A stretch of 38,042 bases of DNA from Cellulomonas fimi (GCF_012952065.1 NZ_JABCJJ010000026.1:1-38042); one strand, 5' to 3'. Positions 15,515-24,301 are shown, counted from the first letter of the stretch. Notes: generated by a model from the sequence alone, not told the origin. Numbers and translations: made by a program.

Positions 15515-16696
15515 GTGCGTGCACCCATCGGGCCCGAGGGCCGCCCCCACGACCTCTCCCCCGCGACCGTGGCGGTCACGGCCGGCCGGCCCGACCGCAC
15601 GCCCGGCGGGCCGGTCAACCCGCCGGTCGTCCTGTCCTCGACCTACGTCTCGACCGGCACCCCCGGGCCCGGCGAGCTGCTCTACGCCCGCAACGGCACC
15701 GAGACCTGGGTCCCCTTCGAGCGGGCGCTCGCCGATCTCGAGGGTGCCGCGCAGCCCGCGCTGGTGTTCGGGTCGGGCATGGCGGCGATCGCCGCGGTGC
15801 TGTCGCTCGTCCCGTCCGGTGGACGTCTCGTCGTCCCGCGGCACGCGTACCAGGTGACGCTCGGGTTCGCGGACGACATGGCGCTGCGGAACGGCGTCGA
15901 GGTGGTGCGCGTCGACATCGCGGACACCGCCGCCGTCGTCGAGGCGCTGCGGGCGGCTCCCACGTCGCTGCTGTGGGTCGAGTCCCCGACCAACCCCATG
16001 CTCGAGGTCGCGGACCTCCCCGCGCTCGTCGACGCGGCGCACGCGGTCGGCGTCCCGGTCGCGGTCGACAACACGTTCGCCACGCCGCTCGGCCAGCGTC
16101 CGCTCGCGTGGGGCGCCGACGTCGTCGTGCACTCGGTGACGAAGTACCTCGCGGGGCACTCGGACGTCGTGCTCGGCGCCGTCGTCGTGGACGACCCCGA
16201 GCTGCACGCCCGCTTTCTCGCCTACCGCACGCTGCACGGGTCGATCGCGGGCCCGTGGGAGGTCTGGCTCGCCCTGCGCGGGCTGCGCACGCTCGCCCTC
16301 CGGGTGGGGCGCTCGCAGGAGACCGCCGTCGAGCTCGCCCGGCGGCTCGCGGCGCACCCCGCGGTCGCCCAGGTGCGGCACCCGAGCCTGCCCGACGACC
16401 CTGGCCACAAGGTCGCCGCGCGGCTCATGACGGGGTTCGGCTCGATCATCGGGCTGCGACCCGTGGGCGGCGTCGCGGCCGCCGACGCGGTCGTCTCGGC
16501 GCTCCGGCTGTGGGTGCCCGCGACGAGCCTGGGAGGGGTGGAGTCGAGCCTCGAGCGTCGGCGCCGGTTCACCACCGAGTCGGCGACGGTCCCCGAGGAC
16601 CTCCTGCGCCTGTCCGTCGGCATCGAGGACGTCGAGGACCTGTGGTCGGACCTGTCGCAGGCGCTCTCGGCCGCCGCCGCGCTGCCCGGGCGCTGA
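15515..16696 (+). CDS. Trans-sulfuration family PLP enzyme (cystathionine synthase/lyase-like)
   Basis: A 393-aa Cys/Met-metabolism PLP-dependent enzyme. Landmarks are VNPPVVLSSTYVS, YARNGTETW, FGSGMAAIAAVLSL, VESPTNPMLEV, DNTFATPL (D185 pairs with the PLP nitrogen) and HSVTKYLAGHSD, with K210 as the Schiff-base lysine. LWVPATSLGGVESSLERR is the substrate-side C-terminal motif. Sequence alone does not separate cystathionine gamma-synthase from gamma-lyase or a related lyase, so no symbol is given. The GTG start is leaderless-type and divergent from ddl. It converges on gpsA with a 34-nt gap. Confidence 0.93.
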   Translation: MRAPIGPEGRPHDLSPATVAVTAGRPDRTPGGPVNPPVVLSSTYVSTGTPGPGELLYARNGTETWVPFERALADLEGAAQPALVFGSGMAAIAAVLSLVPSGGRLVVPRHAYQVTLGFADDMALRNGVEVVRVDIADTAAVVEALRAAPTSLLWVESPTNPMLEVADLPALVDAAHAVGVPVAVDNTFATPLGQRPLAWGADVVVHSVTKYLAGHSDVVLGAVVVDDPELHARFLAYRTLHGSIAGPWEVWLALRGLRTLALRVGRSQETAVELARRLAAHPAVAQVRHPSLPDDPGHKVAARLMTGFGSIIGLRPVGGVAAADAVVSALRLWVPATSLGGVESSLERRRRFTTESATVPEDLLRLSVGIEDVEDLWSDLSQALSAAAALPGR

Positions 16697-16710
16697 CCCG
16701 CTTCCGCGGG
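16697..16710. terminator. Weak bidirectional hairpin between convergent genes
   Basis: CCCGC-TTCC-GCGGG, a 5-bp stem with a tetraloop directly after the PLP enzyme stop and facing the gpsA stop. Confidence 0.3.
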
Positions 16711-16730
16711 CAGCATCTGGTCAGCTCAGG

Positions 16731-17738
16731 TCAGGTCCGCTCGGCCTTGTGCGGGCGGCCCAGCAGCAGCGGCGCGAGCTCGTCGACCGGCAGCCCCTCG
16801 TGCAGCACCGCGACCACCGCCTCGGTGATCGGCATCTCCACGCCGACCGACCGCGCCAGCTCGAGCACCGACCGGGACGTCTTGACCCCCTCGGCCGTGC
16901 CACCGGTCGCCGCGATCGCCTCGTCGAGCGTCATCCCCTGACCGAGGTGTACGCCGAGGCTGTGGTTGCGCGACGCCGGCGACGCGCACGTCGCCATGAG
17001 GTCACCCATACCGGCGAGCCCGGGGAACGTCTCGGCGTCGGCCCCGAGCGCGAGCCCGAGCCGCGTGATCTCGACGAGCCCGCGCGTGATGATCGTGGCC
17101 ATCGTGTTGTAGCGCAAGCCCCGGCCCTGCGCGATCCCGACGGCGACGGCGATGATGTTCTTGACCGCGCCGCACAGCTCGACGCCCACGACGTCGTCGT
17201 TCGTGTACGGCCGGAACGTCGCCGAGGCGCACGCGCGCGCGACCAGCTGCGCGGTCTCGGGGCTCGTCGAGGCCACGACGGTCGCGGTGGGCTGGCGCTC
17301 GGCGATCTCGCGCGCGAGGTTGGGGCCGGAGACGACGGCGACGCGGTCGACGGGCAGGCCCAGCACCTCAGCGACGACCTGGCTCATCCGCTGGTCGGTG
17401 CTGAGCTCGACGCCCTTCATGAGCGAGACGGCGACGGCGTGGGCCGGGACGAGCGGGCGCATCGGCGCGAGCGTCGCCCGGACGCTCTGCGAGGGGATCG
17501 CGATCGCGACCAGGTCGGCGCCCGCGAGCACCGTCGCGGGGTCCGTGGAGGCCGTCATCGTCGCGGGGAGGTCGATCCCGGGGAGGTAGGCCTCGTTGCG
17601 GTGCGTCGTCGCGATCTCCTCGCACACCGCGGCGCTGCGACCCCAGAGCGCGACGTCGCACCCGGCGTCGGCCAGGACCGTCGCGAACGTGGTGCCCCAC
17701 GCGCCCGTGCCGAGCACAGCGGCGCGCAGCGCGGTCAC
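16731..17738 (-). CDS. gpsA: Glycerol-3-phosphate dehydrogenase [NAD(P)+]
   Basis: A 335-aa enzyme reducing dihydroxyacetone phosphate to sn-glycerol-3-phosphate for phospholipid synthesis. The N-terminal Rossmann motif VLGTGAWGTTFA, the central SGPNLAREIA, the catalytic-lysine region CGAVKNIIAVAVGIA and the C-terminal GLAGMGDLMATC with SRNHSLG are all present. The GTG start overlaps the plsC stop by 4 nt (GTGA). The upstream acyltransferase uses the same glycerolipid pathway, so the coupling makes metabolic sense. Confidence 0.96.
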   Translation of the reverse strand: MTALRAAVLGTGAWGTTFATVLADAGCDVALWGRSAAVCEEIATTHRNEAYLPGIDLPATMTASTDPATVLAGADLVAIAIPSQSVRATLAPMRPLVPAHAVAVSLMKGVELSTDQRMSQVVAEVLGLPVDRVAVVSGPNLAREIAERQPTATVVASTSPETAQLVARACASATFRPYTNDDVVGVELCGAVKNIIAVAVGIAQGRGLRYNTMATIITRGLVEITRLGLALGADAETFPGLAGMGDLMATCASPASRNHSLGVHLGQGMTLDEAIAATGGTAEGVKTSRSVLELARSVGVEMPITEAVVAVLHEGLPVDELAPLLLGRPHKAERT

Positions 17739-18535
17739 GGGGCCGGCTCCCCGCCGGGGGCCGCACCGGGCGCCGTGCCCGACGACGGAGGCTGGGTCGG
17801 GTCAACCGACGCGCCGTTGTCGGCCGCCTTCGCGCGGCGCATGTCGAACCGCTCCGCGGGCGCCTTCTCCCCGCGGATCTCCTCGAGCAGCACCGTGATC
17901 GCGGCCATCACCCGCTCGGTCGCCTCGCGCAACGTCGCGTTGTCGAGCGGACGGTCGTACAGGTCGTCGAGGTCGACCGGCGGGCCGGCGACGATCGTGA
18001 CGCGCTTGGGCGGGAAGGGCTTGAGCAGCTTCTCGTAGTGCCCGAGCAGGTCCTGGGGGCCCCACTGCGCGGCGGGGATCACGGGAGCCCGGGTCGTCAG
18101 GGCGAGTCGCGCGACCCCGGTCTTGCCTGCCATCGGCCACAGGTCGGGCTGCCGGGTGAGCGTCCCCTCGGGAAAGACCGCCACACACTCGCCCGCCTCG
18201 AGCGCGGCGACCGCTGCGTCGAGCGACCGACCGGCGTCGGACGTGTTCCGGTGCACGGGGATCTGCCCGGTCGCGGTGAGGATCTTCCCCAGCACGGGAA
18301 CCGTGAAGAGCGACGACTTCGCGAGGATCCGCGGGGCGATCCCGTGGTCGTAGAGGTAGTGCGCGAACGTGATCGGGTCGATGTTCGTCATGTGGTTCGC
18401 CGCGGCGATGAACCCGCGGTCGGTCGGGTAGTTCTCGGCGCCGCGCCAGTCCCGCCGGGTCATGGCGAGCATCGGCGGACGGACCACGCGGGCGACGTTG
18501 CGGTAGGCGCGGTTCGCGCGGGCGGGGTCTGGCAC
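17735..18535 (-). CDS. 1-acyl-glycerol-3-phosphate acyltransferase (PlsC family)
   Basis: A 266-aa membrane-associated acyltransferase. The HX4D catalytic motif is in NHMTNIDP (H48, D53), a glycerol-phosphate-binding region is FPEGT (121-125), and there is a later IPAAQWGPQ. The tail after residue about 225 is Pro/Ala/Gly-rich and probably disordered. The GTG at 18535 is the only good start. TAGCAT 8 nt upstream suggests its own promoter, although murA ends only 47 nt away. It overlaps gpsA by 4 nt. The acyl-acceptor position is not proven, so no symbol is given. Confidence 0.92.
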   Translation of the reverse strand: MPDPARANRAYRNVARVVRPPMLAMTRRDWRGAENYPTDRGFIAAANHMTNIDPITFAHYLYDHGIAPRILAKSSLFTVPVLGKILTATGQIPVHRNTSDAGRSLDAAVAALEAGECVAVFPEGTLTRQPDLWPMAGKTGVARLALTTRAPVIPAAQWGPQDLLGHYEKLLKPFPPKRVTIVAGPPVDLDDLYDRPLDNATLREATERVMAAITVLLEEIRGEKAPAERFDMRRAKAADNGASVDPTQPPSSGTAPGAAPGGEPAP

Positions 18536-18543
18536 GGTGAGCG

Positions 18544-18549
18544 ATGCTA
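18544..18549 (-). promoter_or_regulatory. -10 box (TAGCAT) for the plsC-like gene
   Basis: TAGCAT on the minus strand, 8 nt before the GTG at 18535, within the 47-nt murA-plsC gap. Confidence 0.45.
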
Positions 18550-18582
18550 CCCGCCGCCCGGCCGCCCTCGCGGCCCGTCCCC

Positions 18583-19899
18583 TCAGCTCCGGCTGAACTC
18601 GGCCCCGAGCGCGGTCAGCTTGTCCGTGAAGTGCTCGTACCCGCGGTCGATCAGGCCGATGCCCTTGACGGTGGACGTGCCCTTGGCGGCGAGCGCCGCG
18701 ATGAGGTGGCTGAAGCCGCCGCGCAGGTCGGGCACCTCGATCTCGGCGGCCGCGAGCGGCGTCGGGCCCGAGACGACCGCGGAGTGGAAGAAGTTGCGCT
18801 GCCCGAAGCGGCAGGGGCGTCCGCCCAGGCACTCCTTGTAGACCTGGATCGTCGCGCCCATGCCGACGAGCGCGTCGGTGAACCCGAACCGGTTCTCGTA
18901 GACGGTCTCGTGCACGATCGACAGGCCCTTGGCCTGCGTGAGCGCGACGACGAGCGGCTGCTGCCAGTCCGTCATGAACCCCGGGTGCACGTCGGTCTCG
19001 AGCACGATCGACCTGAGGTCGCCGCCCGGGTGGTAGAAGCGGATCCCGGCGTCGTCGACGTCGAACTCGCCGCCCACCTTGCGGAAGGTGTTGAGGAACG
19101 CCGTCATCTCCGGCTGCGTCGCGCCGCGCACGTAGATGTCGCCGCCCGTGGCGAGGGCCGCCGACGCCCACGACGCGGCCTCGATGCGGTCGGAGAGAGC
19201 CGTGTGCTGGAAGCCCGAGAGCCGGTCGACGCCCTCGATCCGGATCACGCGGTCGGTGTCGACCGAGATGATCGCGCCCATCTTCTGCAGGACGTTGATG
19301 AGGTCCATGATCTCGGGCTCGATCGCAGCGTTCGCGAGCTCGGTGATGCCCTCGGCGCGGACCGCGGTCAGGAGGAGCTGCTCGGTCGCGCCGACGCTGG
19401 GGTACGGCAGCGCGATCTTGGTGCCCTGGAGCCGGCGCGGGGCACGGATGTGGATGCCCTGCGCGCGCTTCTCCACGACGGCCCCGAACTGCCGCAGGAT
19501 GTCGAGGTGGTAGTTGATCGGCCGGTCGCCGATGCGGCACCCACCCAGGTCGGGGATGAAGGCCTCGCCGAGACGGTGCAGGAGGGGGCCGCAGAAGAGG
19601 ATCGGGATGCGGCTCGAGCCGGCGTGCGCGTCGATGTCGGCGACGTGGGCGGACTCGACGTTGCTCGGGTCCAGGTGGAGGGTGCCCGCGTCGTCGTCGG
19701 CCGCCACGGCGACGCCGTGCAGCTCGAGCAGGCCGGTCACGACCGCGACGTCCCGGATCTGCGGCACGTTGCGCAGGACGCTCGGGCCGTCACCCAGCAG
19801 GGACGCCACCATGGCCTTGGAGACGAAGTTCTTGGCACCGCGGACCGTGATCTCGCCCGACAGGGGCGTGCCACCGTTCACGTAGAGCAGGTCGGTCAT
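18583..19899 (-). CDS. murA: UDP-N-acetylglucosamine 1-carboxyvinyltransferase
   Basis: A 438-aa EPSP-synthase-fold enzyme catalysing the first committed step of peptidoglycan synthesis. RGAKNFVSKAMVASLL carries the Lys-Asn pair of the substrate site. GGCRIGDRPINYH carries the loop cysteine (C121) that fosfomycin alkylates, where mycobacteria have Asp. C-terminal RGGFSHLIAALAAKG is present. The ATG at 19899 (MTDLLYVNGG) is preferred over one six codons upstream. It sits between leuD (142 nt upstream) and the plsC-like gene. Confidence 0.96.
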   Translation of the reverse strand: MTDLLYVNGGTPLSGEITVRGAKNFVSKAMVASLLGDGPSVLRNVPQIRDVAVVTGLLELHGVAVAADDDAGTLHLDPSNVESAHVADIDAHAGSSRIPILFCGPLLHRLGEAFIPDLGGCRIGDRPINYHLDILRQFGAVVEKRAQGIHIRAPRRLQGTKIALPYPSVGATEQLLLTAVRAEGITELANAAIEPEIMDLINVLQKMGAIISVDTDRVIRIEGVDRLSGFQHTALSDRIEAASWASAALATGGDIYVRGATQPEMTAFLNTFRKVGGEFDVDDAGIRFYHPGGDLRSIVLETDVHPGFMTDWQQPLVVALTQAKGLSIVHETVYENRFGFTDALVGMGATIQVYKECLGGRPCRFGQRNFFHSAVVSGPTPLAAAEIEVPDLRGGFSHLIAALAAKGTSTVKGIGLIDRGYEHFTDKLTALGAEFSRS

Positions 19900-19981
19900 A
19901 CGTCCATCGTCGCTCACTGGCTGACTCCCTCATGACGCCCACGCCGTGGCGCTGGTCACGTCGTCCCGAACCGGACCTGGA

Positions 19982-19997
19982 CGTAGCGAAGGCTACG
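19982..19997. other. Small hairpin between leuD and murA
   Basis: CGTAGC-GAAG-GCTACG, a 6-bp stem with a tetraloop in the 142-nt gap. It could be a weak leuD terminator; the rest of the gap shows nothing clear. Confidence 0.25.
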
Positions 19998-20041
19998 CGC
20001 CCTGCTCGACCGCGACGCGCCCTGCCCCGGACTCCGGCGGG

Positions 20042-20680
20042 TCAGCCCACCGGGCGCGCGGCCGCGACCTCGACCGGCGGCAGGTGCTTGGCAGGCAGGG
20101 TGCGTGGCCGCCACGAGGCACGCGTGGCCTCGTACGCCGAGATCTCGTCGGCGTGCTGGAGCGTCAGCCCGATGTCGTCGAGCCCCTCCATCAGGCGCCA
20201 CCGCGTGTAGTCGTCGACCTCGAACCGGGCCACGACGTCGTCGCACGTCACGGTGCGGGCCTCGAGGTCGACGGTCACCTCGGTGCCGGGCCGGGTCTCG
20301 AGGACCTTCCAGATCAGCTCGATGTCCTCGGGCGCGACGACGGCCGCGAGCAGGCCCTGCTTGCCCGAGTTGCCGCGGAAGATGTCGGCGAACCGCGACG
20401 AGACGACGGCCTTGAAGCCGTAGTCCTTGAGCGCCCAGACGGCGTGCTCCCGGGACGAGCCCGTGCCGAAGTCCGGGCCGGCGACCAGCACCGAGCCGTT
20501 CGCGTACGCCGGCTGGTTGAGCACGAACTCCGGGTCGCCGCGCCAGGCGGCGAACAGCGCGTCCTCGAACCCCGTGCGCGTGACGCGCTTGAGGTAGACC
20601 GCCGGGATGATCTGGTCGGTGTCGACGTTGCTGCGGCGCAGCGGGACCCCGACGCCCGTGTGGGTCGTGAACTTCTCCAT
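20042..20680 (-). CDS. leuD: 3-isopropylmalate dehydratase small subunit
   Basis: A 212-aa small subunit of isopropylmalate isomerase (leucine synthesis), forming a heterodimer with LeuC. Family motifs: [38 protein letters not shown], and [18 protein letters not shown]. The ATG at 20680 (MEKFTTHTG) is the family start. It lies 23 nt downstream of leuC, so the two are cotranscribed. Confidence 0.96.
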   Translation of the reverse strand: MEKFTTHTGVGVPLRRSNVDTDQIIPAVYLKRVTRTGFEDALFAAWRGDPEFVLNQPAYANGSVLVAGPDFGTGSSREHAVWALKDYGFKAVVSSRFADIFRGNSGKQGLLAAVVAPEDIELIWKVLETRPGTEVTVDLEARTVTCDDVVARFEVDDYTRWRLMEGLDDIGLTLQHADEISAYEATRASWRPRTLPAKHLPPVEVAAARPVG

Positions 20681-20703
20681 GGTGGCTCTCGCGATCTTCT
20701 CGG

Positions 20704-22149
20704 TCAGGCAGGCAGGAGGTCGGGGGCGGGCGCGTCGGCACCGTCGTCGGCGAGGTCGGCGACCGACGAGAGCGTCCCGCGGATGGCCGTGGCGGCCGCC
20801 ACGAGCGGCGAGACGAGGTGCGTGCGCCCGCCCTTGCCCTGCCGACCCTCGAAGTTCCGGTTCGACGTCGACGCGCTGCGCTCGCCCGGGGCCAGCTGGT
20901 CGGGGTTCATGCCGAGACACATCGAGCAGCCGGCGTTGCGCCACTCGGCGCCGAAGTCGAGGAAGATCCTGTCGAGCCCCTCGGCCTCGGCCTGGAGGCG
21001 GACGCGCGCCGAGCCGGGCACCACCAGGACGCGCAGCGACTCGGCCTTGTGCTTGCCCTTGACGACGTCGGCGACCGCACGCAGGTCCTCGATGCGGCCG
21101 TTGGTACAGGAACCGATGAAGACCGTGTCGACCGCGATGTCGCGCAGCGGCATCCCGGGCGTGAGGGCCATGTACTCGAGCGCACGCTCGGCGGTCGCGC
21201 GCTCGGCCTCGTCCGCGATCTCGGCCGGCACGGGCACGCGCGCCGACAGCGGCAGCCCCTGCCCGGGGTTCGTGCCCCACGTCACGAAGGGCTCGAGGTC
21301 GGCGGCGTCGAGCACGACCTCGGCGTCGAAGACCGCGTCGTCGTCGCTCTTGAGCGTGCTCCAGTAGGCGACGGCCTCGTCCCAGGCCGCGCCCTCGGGC
21401 GCGTGCGGGCGACCCTTGAGGTACTCGAACGTCGTCTCGTCGGGCGCGATCATCCCGGCACGCGCGCCGGCCTCGATCGACATGTTGCAGATCGTCATGC
21501 GCGCTTCCATCGACAGCGCACGGATCGCCTCGCCCCGGTACTCGAGCACGTAGCCCTGGCCGCCCCCGGTCCCGATCCTGGCGATGACGGCGAGGATGAT
21601 GTCCTTGGCGGTGGTCCCTGGACGCAGGGTCCCGTCCACCGTGATCGCCATCGTCTTGAACGGGTTGAGGGGCAGCGTCTGCGTCGCGAGGACGTGCTCG
21701 ACCTCGCTCGTCCCGATGCCGAAGGCGAGCGCCCCGAACGCGCCGTGCGTCGACGTGTGCGAGTCGCCGCAGACCACGGTGAGCCCCGGCATCGTCAGCC
21801 CCAGCTGCGGGCCGACGACGTGCACGATGCCCTGGTCGGCGTCGCCGAGGGAGTGCAGGCGGATGCCGAACTCGGCCGCGTTGGTGCGGAGCGTCTGGAT
21901 CTGCGTCCGGCTGGTGAGATCGGCGATCGGCTTGTCGATGTCGACGGTCGGGGTGTTGTGGTCCTCGGTCGCGATCGTCAGGTCCGGACGCCGCACGGTG
22001 CGGTCCGTGAGGCGGAGCCCCTCGAACGCCTGCGGGCTCGTCACCTCGTGGACGAGGTGGAGGTCGATGTACAGCAGGTCGGGAGCTCCGTTGCTCCCGC
22101 GGCGCACGACGTGCGCGTCCCAGACCTTCTCCGCCAGCGTGCCGGCCAT
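20704..22149 (-). CDS. leuC: 3-isopropylmalate dehydratase large subunit
   Basis: A 481-aa aconitase-family enzyme holding the [4Fe-4S] cluster. [34 protein letters not shown] and [15 protein letters not shown] supply the cluster cysteines; [19 protein letters not shown] is the C-terminal signature. GAGAGGA lies about 9 nt before the ATG, so unlike many neighbours it has a leader and a normal ribosome binding site. It is divergent from ndgR, whose homologues regulate leuCD in Streptomyces and Corynebacterium (there called LtbR). Confidence 0.97.
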   Translation of the reverse strand: MAGTLAEKVWDAHVVRRGSNGAPDLLYIDLHLVHEVTSPQAFEGLRLTDRTVRRPDLTIATEDHNTPTVDIDKPIADLTSRTQIQTLRTNAAEFGIRLHSLGDADQGIVHVVGPQLGLTMPGLTVVCGDSHTSTHGAFGALAFGIGTSEVEHVLATQTLPLNPFKTMAITVDGTLRPGTTAKDIILAVIARIGTGGGQGYVLEYRGEAIRALSMEARMTICNMSIEAGARAGMIAPDETTFEYLKGRPHAPEGAAWDEAVAYWSTLKSDDDAVFDAEVVLDAADLEPFVTWGTNPGQGLPLSARVPVPAEIADEAERATAERALEYMALTPGMPLRDIAVDTVFIGSCTNGRIEDLRAVADVVKGKHKAESLRVLVVPGSARVRLQAEAEGLDRIFLDFGAEWRNAGCSMCLGMNPDQLAPGERSASTSNRNFEGRQGKGGRTHLVSPLVAAATAIRGTLSSVADLADDGADAPAPDLLPA

Positions 22150-22177
22150 GTCTCTGCGTCCTCTCGGGTCCTCACCT

Positions 22178-22193
22178 CCGGACGAGTGTCCGG
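22178..22193 (-). other. Small hairpin in the leuC leader
   Basis: CCGGAC-N4-GTCCGG, a perfect 6-bp stem in the leuC 5' UTR. No Leu-rich leader peptide was seen, so classical attenuation is not supported. Confidence 0.3.
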
Positions 22194-22217
22194 GGGCGCC
22201 TCACGGGCTGGTACTTG

Positions 22218-22236
22218 CGTCTCAGCCTTCGAGACG
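22218..22236. promoter_or_regulatory. Candidate NdgR operator between leuC and ndgR
   Basis: An inverted repeat, CGTCTC-N7-GAGACG, in the 100-nt divergent region, 13 nt before the ndgR ATG. IclR-type regulators bind such dyads next to their own gene. It lies where it could block both promoters. Assignment is by position only. Confidence 0.5.
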
Positions 22237-22249
22237 TCAGTATCGGTCT

Positions 22250-22969
22250 ATGGACAACTCTAGCGGAGTCGGCGTGCTGGACAAGGCCGCATCCGTCCTC
22301 AGCGCCCTCGAGGCCGGCCCTGCGACCCTCGCCCAGCTCGTCGCGGCCACCCATCTCGCGCGCCCGACGGCGCACCGGCTCGCGGTCGCGCTCGAGCACC
22401 ACCGTCTCGTGGCGCGGGACATGCAGGGCCGGTTCGTGCTCGGACCGCGGCTGGGCGAGCTCTCGACCGCGGCCGGCGAGGACCGCCTGCTCGCCGCGGC
22501 CGGGCCCGTGCTCGCCGCGCTGCGCGACCACACCGGCGAGAGCGCGCAGCTGTTCCGGCGGCAGGGCGACCAGCGCATCTGCGTCGCGGCCGCCGAGCGG
22601 CCCATCGGGCTGCGCGACTCCATCCCGGTCGGCGCGACGCTGTCGATGCAGGCCGGGTCGGCGGCGCAGATCCTCCTGGCCTGGGAGGAGCCGGACCGGC
22701 TCCACCGCGGCCTCCAGGGCGCGCGGTTCACCGCGACCATCCTCTCCGGTGTCCGACGCCGCGGCTGGGCCCAGTCGGTCTCCGAGCGCGAGGCGGGGGT
22801 CGCCTCGGTCTCGGCACCCGTGCGCGGGCCGTCGGGCCGGATCGTCGCGGCGGTCTCGATCTCGGGCCCCGTCGAGCGCCTCAGCCGCCAGCCGGGCCGC
22901 CTGCACGCCGGCGCCGTCGTCGCGGCCGCCAACCGGCTCACCGAGGTCCTGCGCCGTTCGGGCGAATGA
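22250..22969 (+). CDS. ndgR: IclR-family transcriptional regulator (NdgR/LtbR type)
   Basis: A 239-aa regulator. Residues about 8-65 form the winged helix-turn-helix (GVLDKAASVLSALE, then LARPTAHRLAVALEHH). The C-terminal effector domain includes RDSIPVGATLSMQAGSAAQ and SVSAPVRGPSGRIVAAVSIS. The gene is divergent from leuCD and close to the tRNA/gltX block, as for Streptomyces NdgR and corynebacterial LtbR, regulators of leucine and related amino-acid genes. Regulation of leuCD here is inferred from context. It ends at a strong palindromic terminator. Confidence 0.9.
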   Translation: MDNSSGVGVLDKAASVLSALEAGPATLAQLVAATHLARPTAHRLAVALEHHRLVARDMQGRFVLGPRLGELSTAAGEDRLLAAAGPVLAALRDHTGESAQLFRRQGDQRICVAAAERPIGLRDSIPVGATLSMQAGSAAQILLAWEEPDRLHRGLQGARFTATILSGVRRRGWAQSVSEREAGVASVSAPVRGPSGRIVAAVSISGPVERLSRQPGRLHAGAVVAAANRLTEVLRRSGE

Positions 22970-23035
22970 CATGTTCGAGTGACGTGTCGTTGCGGTGAGC
23001 CGTCGCTCGCCCGGGCGACTCCACCTCGCGGACGA

Positions 23036-23069
23036 CGAAGGCCCGGTCACCATGGTGACCGGGCCTTCG
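23036..23069. terminator. 34-bp perfect palindrome, bidirectional terminator
   Basis: A perfect 34-bp palindrome centred on CCATGG, 66 nt after ndgR (plus strand) and 7 nt beyond the 3' end of tRNA-Glu (minus strand). It can fold as a hairpin in either transcript. There is no T-tract. Confidence 0.8.
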
Positions 23070-23076
23070 CCTTGCG

Positions 23077-23149
23077 TACCCCCGACCGGATTCGAACCGG
23101 CGCTACCGCCGTGAGAGGGCGGCGTGCTAGGCCGCTACACAACGGGGGC
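23077..23149 (-). tRNA. tRNA-Glu (CTC)
   Basis: A 73-nt cloverleaf. Acceptor GCCCCCG pairs with CGGGGGT (terminal G-U). Anticodon stem CCGCC/GGCGG encloses loop CTCTCAC, giving anticodon CTC. T arm GCCGG-TTCGAAT-CCGGT, discriminator A. CCA is not encoded. It lies downstream of tRNA-Gln on the same strand, probably in one transcript. Confidence 0.97.
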
Positions 23150-23233
23150 CTTCGCAGCTCCATCAAGACCGATGGCATCGGTCCCGATCGACTACCGAGT
23201 GAGCACCCTACCGGATGTCCGGAGGGGTTCACG

Positions 23234-23305
23234 CTGGGGTACCAGGACTCGAACCTAGAATGTCGGTACCAGAAACCGATGTGTTGCCAATTACACCATA
23301 CCCCA
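23234..23305 (-). tRNA. tRNA-Gln (CTG)
   Basis: A 72-nt cloverleaf. Acceptor TGGGGTA/TACCCCA, anticodon stem TCGGT/ACCGA with loop TTCTGGT, anticodon CTG. T loop TTCGAGT, discriminator G, no encoded CCA. It is 84 nt upstream of tRNA-Glu. In most actinobacteria tRNA-Gln is first charged with Glu by GltX and then amidated. Confidence 0.97.
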
Positions 23306-23384
23306 TGGGGGTACATTCCTCGGGTTTAGTCCGTCCGGAGCTGGAGGCCCGTACGTCCGAACCCGTGGTCCGTACCGGCCATGA

Positions 23385-23414
23385 ACTCTACCCGAGCAGA
23401 TCGGGTGGGTCCAA
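23385..23414 (-). promoter_or_regulatory. Promoter of the tRNA-Gln/tRNA-Glu unit
   Basis: On the minus strand, TTGGAC (23409-23414), an 18-nt spacer and TAGAGT (23385-23390). The predicted start leaves a leader of roughly 70 nt before tRNA-Gln. This is the best -35/-10 pair in the window, fitting a strong stable-RNA promoter. Confidence 0.65.
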
Positions 23415-23508
23415 ACCCGCACGTCTTCGAACCCCACCGAACGCCACCACGGTCCGTACGGTAGACGGCGCGTTCGACAGCCGTCACCCGTCATGGCACC
23501 GTCGGACC

Positions 23509-24261
23509 ATGAGCACGCCCGACCCTTCCGAGCCGTCCGCAGCCCGAGCCCGGTCGTTCGGTCGAGGGGCAGACGCCTACCGGCGCTCACGCCCGACCTA
23601 CCCCGCCGACGCGGCCCGGTGGCTGGTCCCCAGCACGGCCCGGCGGGTCCTCGACCTGGCCGCCGGCACCGGCAAGCTGACCGAGCGGCTCGTCGAGCTG
23701 GGGTTCGACGTGACCGCCGTCGAGCCCGACGACGGGATGCGGTCCGAGCTCGTCGCTGCCGTCCCCGGGGTGCATGCGCTCGCGGGGAGCGCCGAGGCGA
23801 TCCCGTTGACGGGGGACGCGGTCGACGCGGTCGTGGTCGCGCAGGCGTGGCACTGGTTCGACGTCGGCCGAACCCTGCCCGAGATCGAGCGGGTCCTGCG
23901 GCCCGGCGGCCGGCTCGGCGTGGTCTGGAACGTCCGCGACCACCGGGTGCCCTGGGTCGAGGAGTTCACGCGGATCATCCACCGCGGCGACTCGCTCGAC
24001 CCGCTCCATGGCGAGCCGGTGCTCGACGGGCGGTTCGGGCCGCTCGAGCACACCACCGTCCCCTGGGTCCACCGCATCCCGGCTGCCGACCTGCGGACAC
24101 TCGCCGCGTCGCGCAGCCACACCCTCACGCTGCCTCCGGCCGACCGCGACCGCCTGCTCGACGACGTCGACGAGCTCACGCGCACGCACCCCGACCTCGC
24201 GGGACGCGCGGAGATCGAGGTGCCGTACCGGACGGAGTGCTGGCGCGCCGACCTGCGCTGA
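23509..24261 (+). CDS. Class I SAM-dependent methyltransferase
   Basis: A 250-aa protein with SAM motif I VLDLAAGTGKLTERL, acidic post-I TAVEPDDGM, and VLRPGGRLGVVWN as motif III. AQAWHWFD lies in the position typical of YcgJ/UbiE-like small-molecule methyltransferases. N-terminal SFGRGADAYRRSRPTYP matches a group of actinobacterial methyltransferases of unknown substrate. The ATG at 23509 is the only suitable start. It converges on the HAD phosphatase gene, with a hairpin between. Confidence 0.92.
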   Translation: MSTPDPSEPSAARARSFGRGADAYRRSRPTYPADAARWLVPSTARRVLDLAAGTGKLTERLVELGFDVTAVEPDDGMRSELVAAVPGVHALAGSAEAIPLTGDAVDAVVVAQAWHWFDVGRTLPEIERVLRPGGRLGVVWNVRDHRVPWVEEFTRIIHRGDSLDPLHGEPVLDGRFGPLEHTTVPWVHRIPAADLRTLAASRSHTLTLPPADRDRLLDDVDELTRTHPDLAGRAEIEVPYRTECWRADLR

Positions 24262-24264
24262 GCC

Positions 24265-24292
24265 GACCGCCGGGCCGGGCAGCCCGCCGGTC
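24265..24292. terminator. Bidirectional hairpin between methyltransferase and HAD genes
   Basis: An 11-bp stem with one C-C mismatch (24265-24275 with 24282-24292) and a 6-nt loop in the 40-nt convergent gap. Confidence 0.55.
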
Positions 24293-24301
24293 GCGCCGCG
24301 C

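Noticed and set aside
22178-22193. Leucine attenuator before leuC
   Set aside because: Only a small hairpin is present; no leader peptide with Leu codons and no alternative structure was found.
23160-23230. A further tRNA between tRNA-Glu and tRNA-Gln
   Set aside because: A short inverted repeat (ACCGAT/ATCGGT) is present, but no acceptor stem, anticodon arm or T loop.
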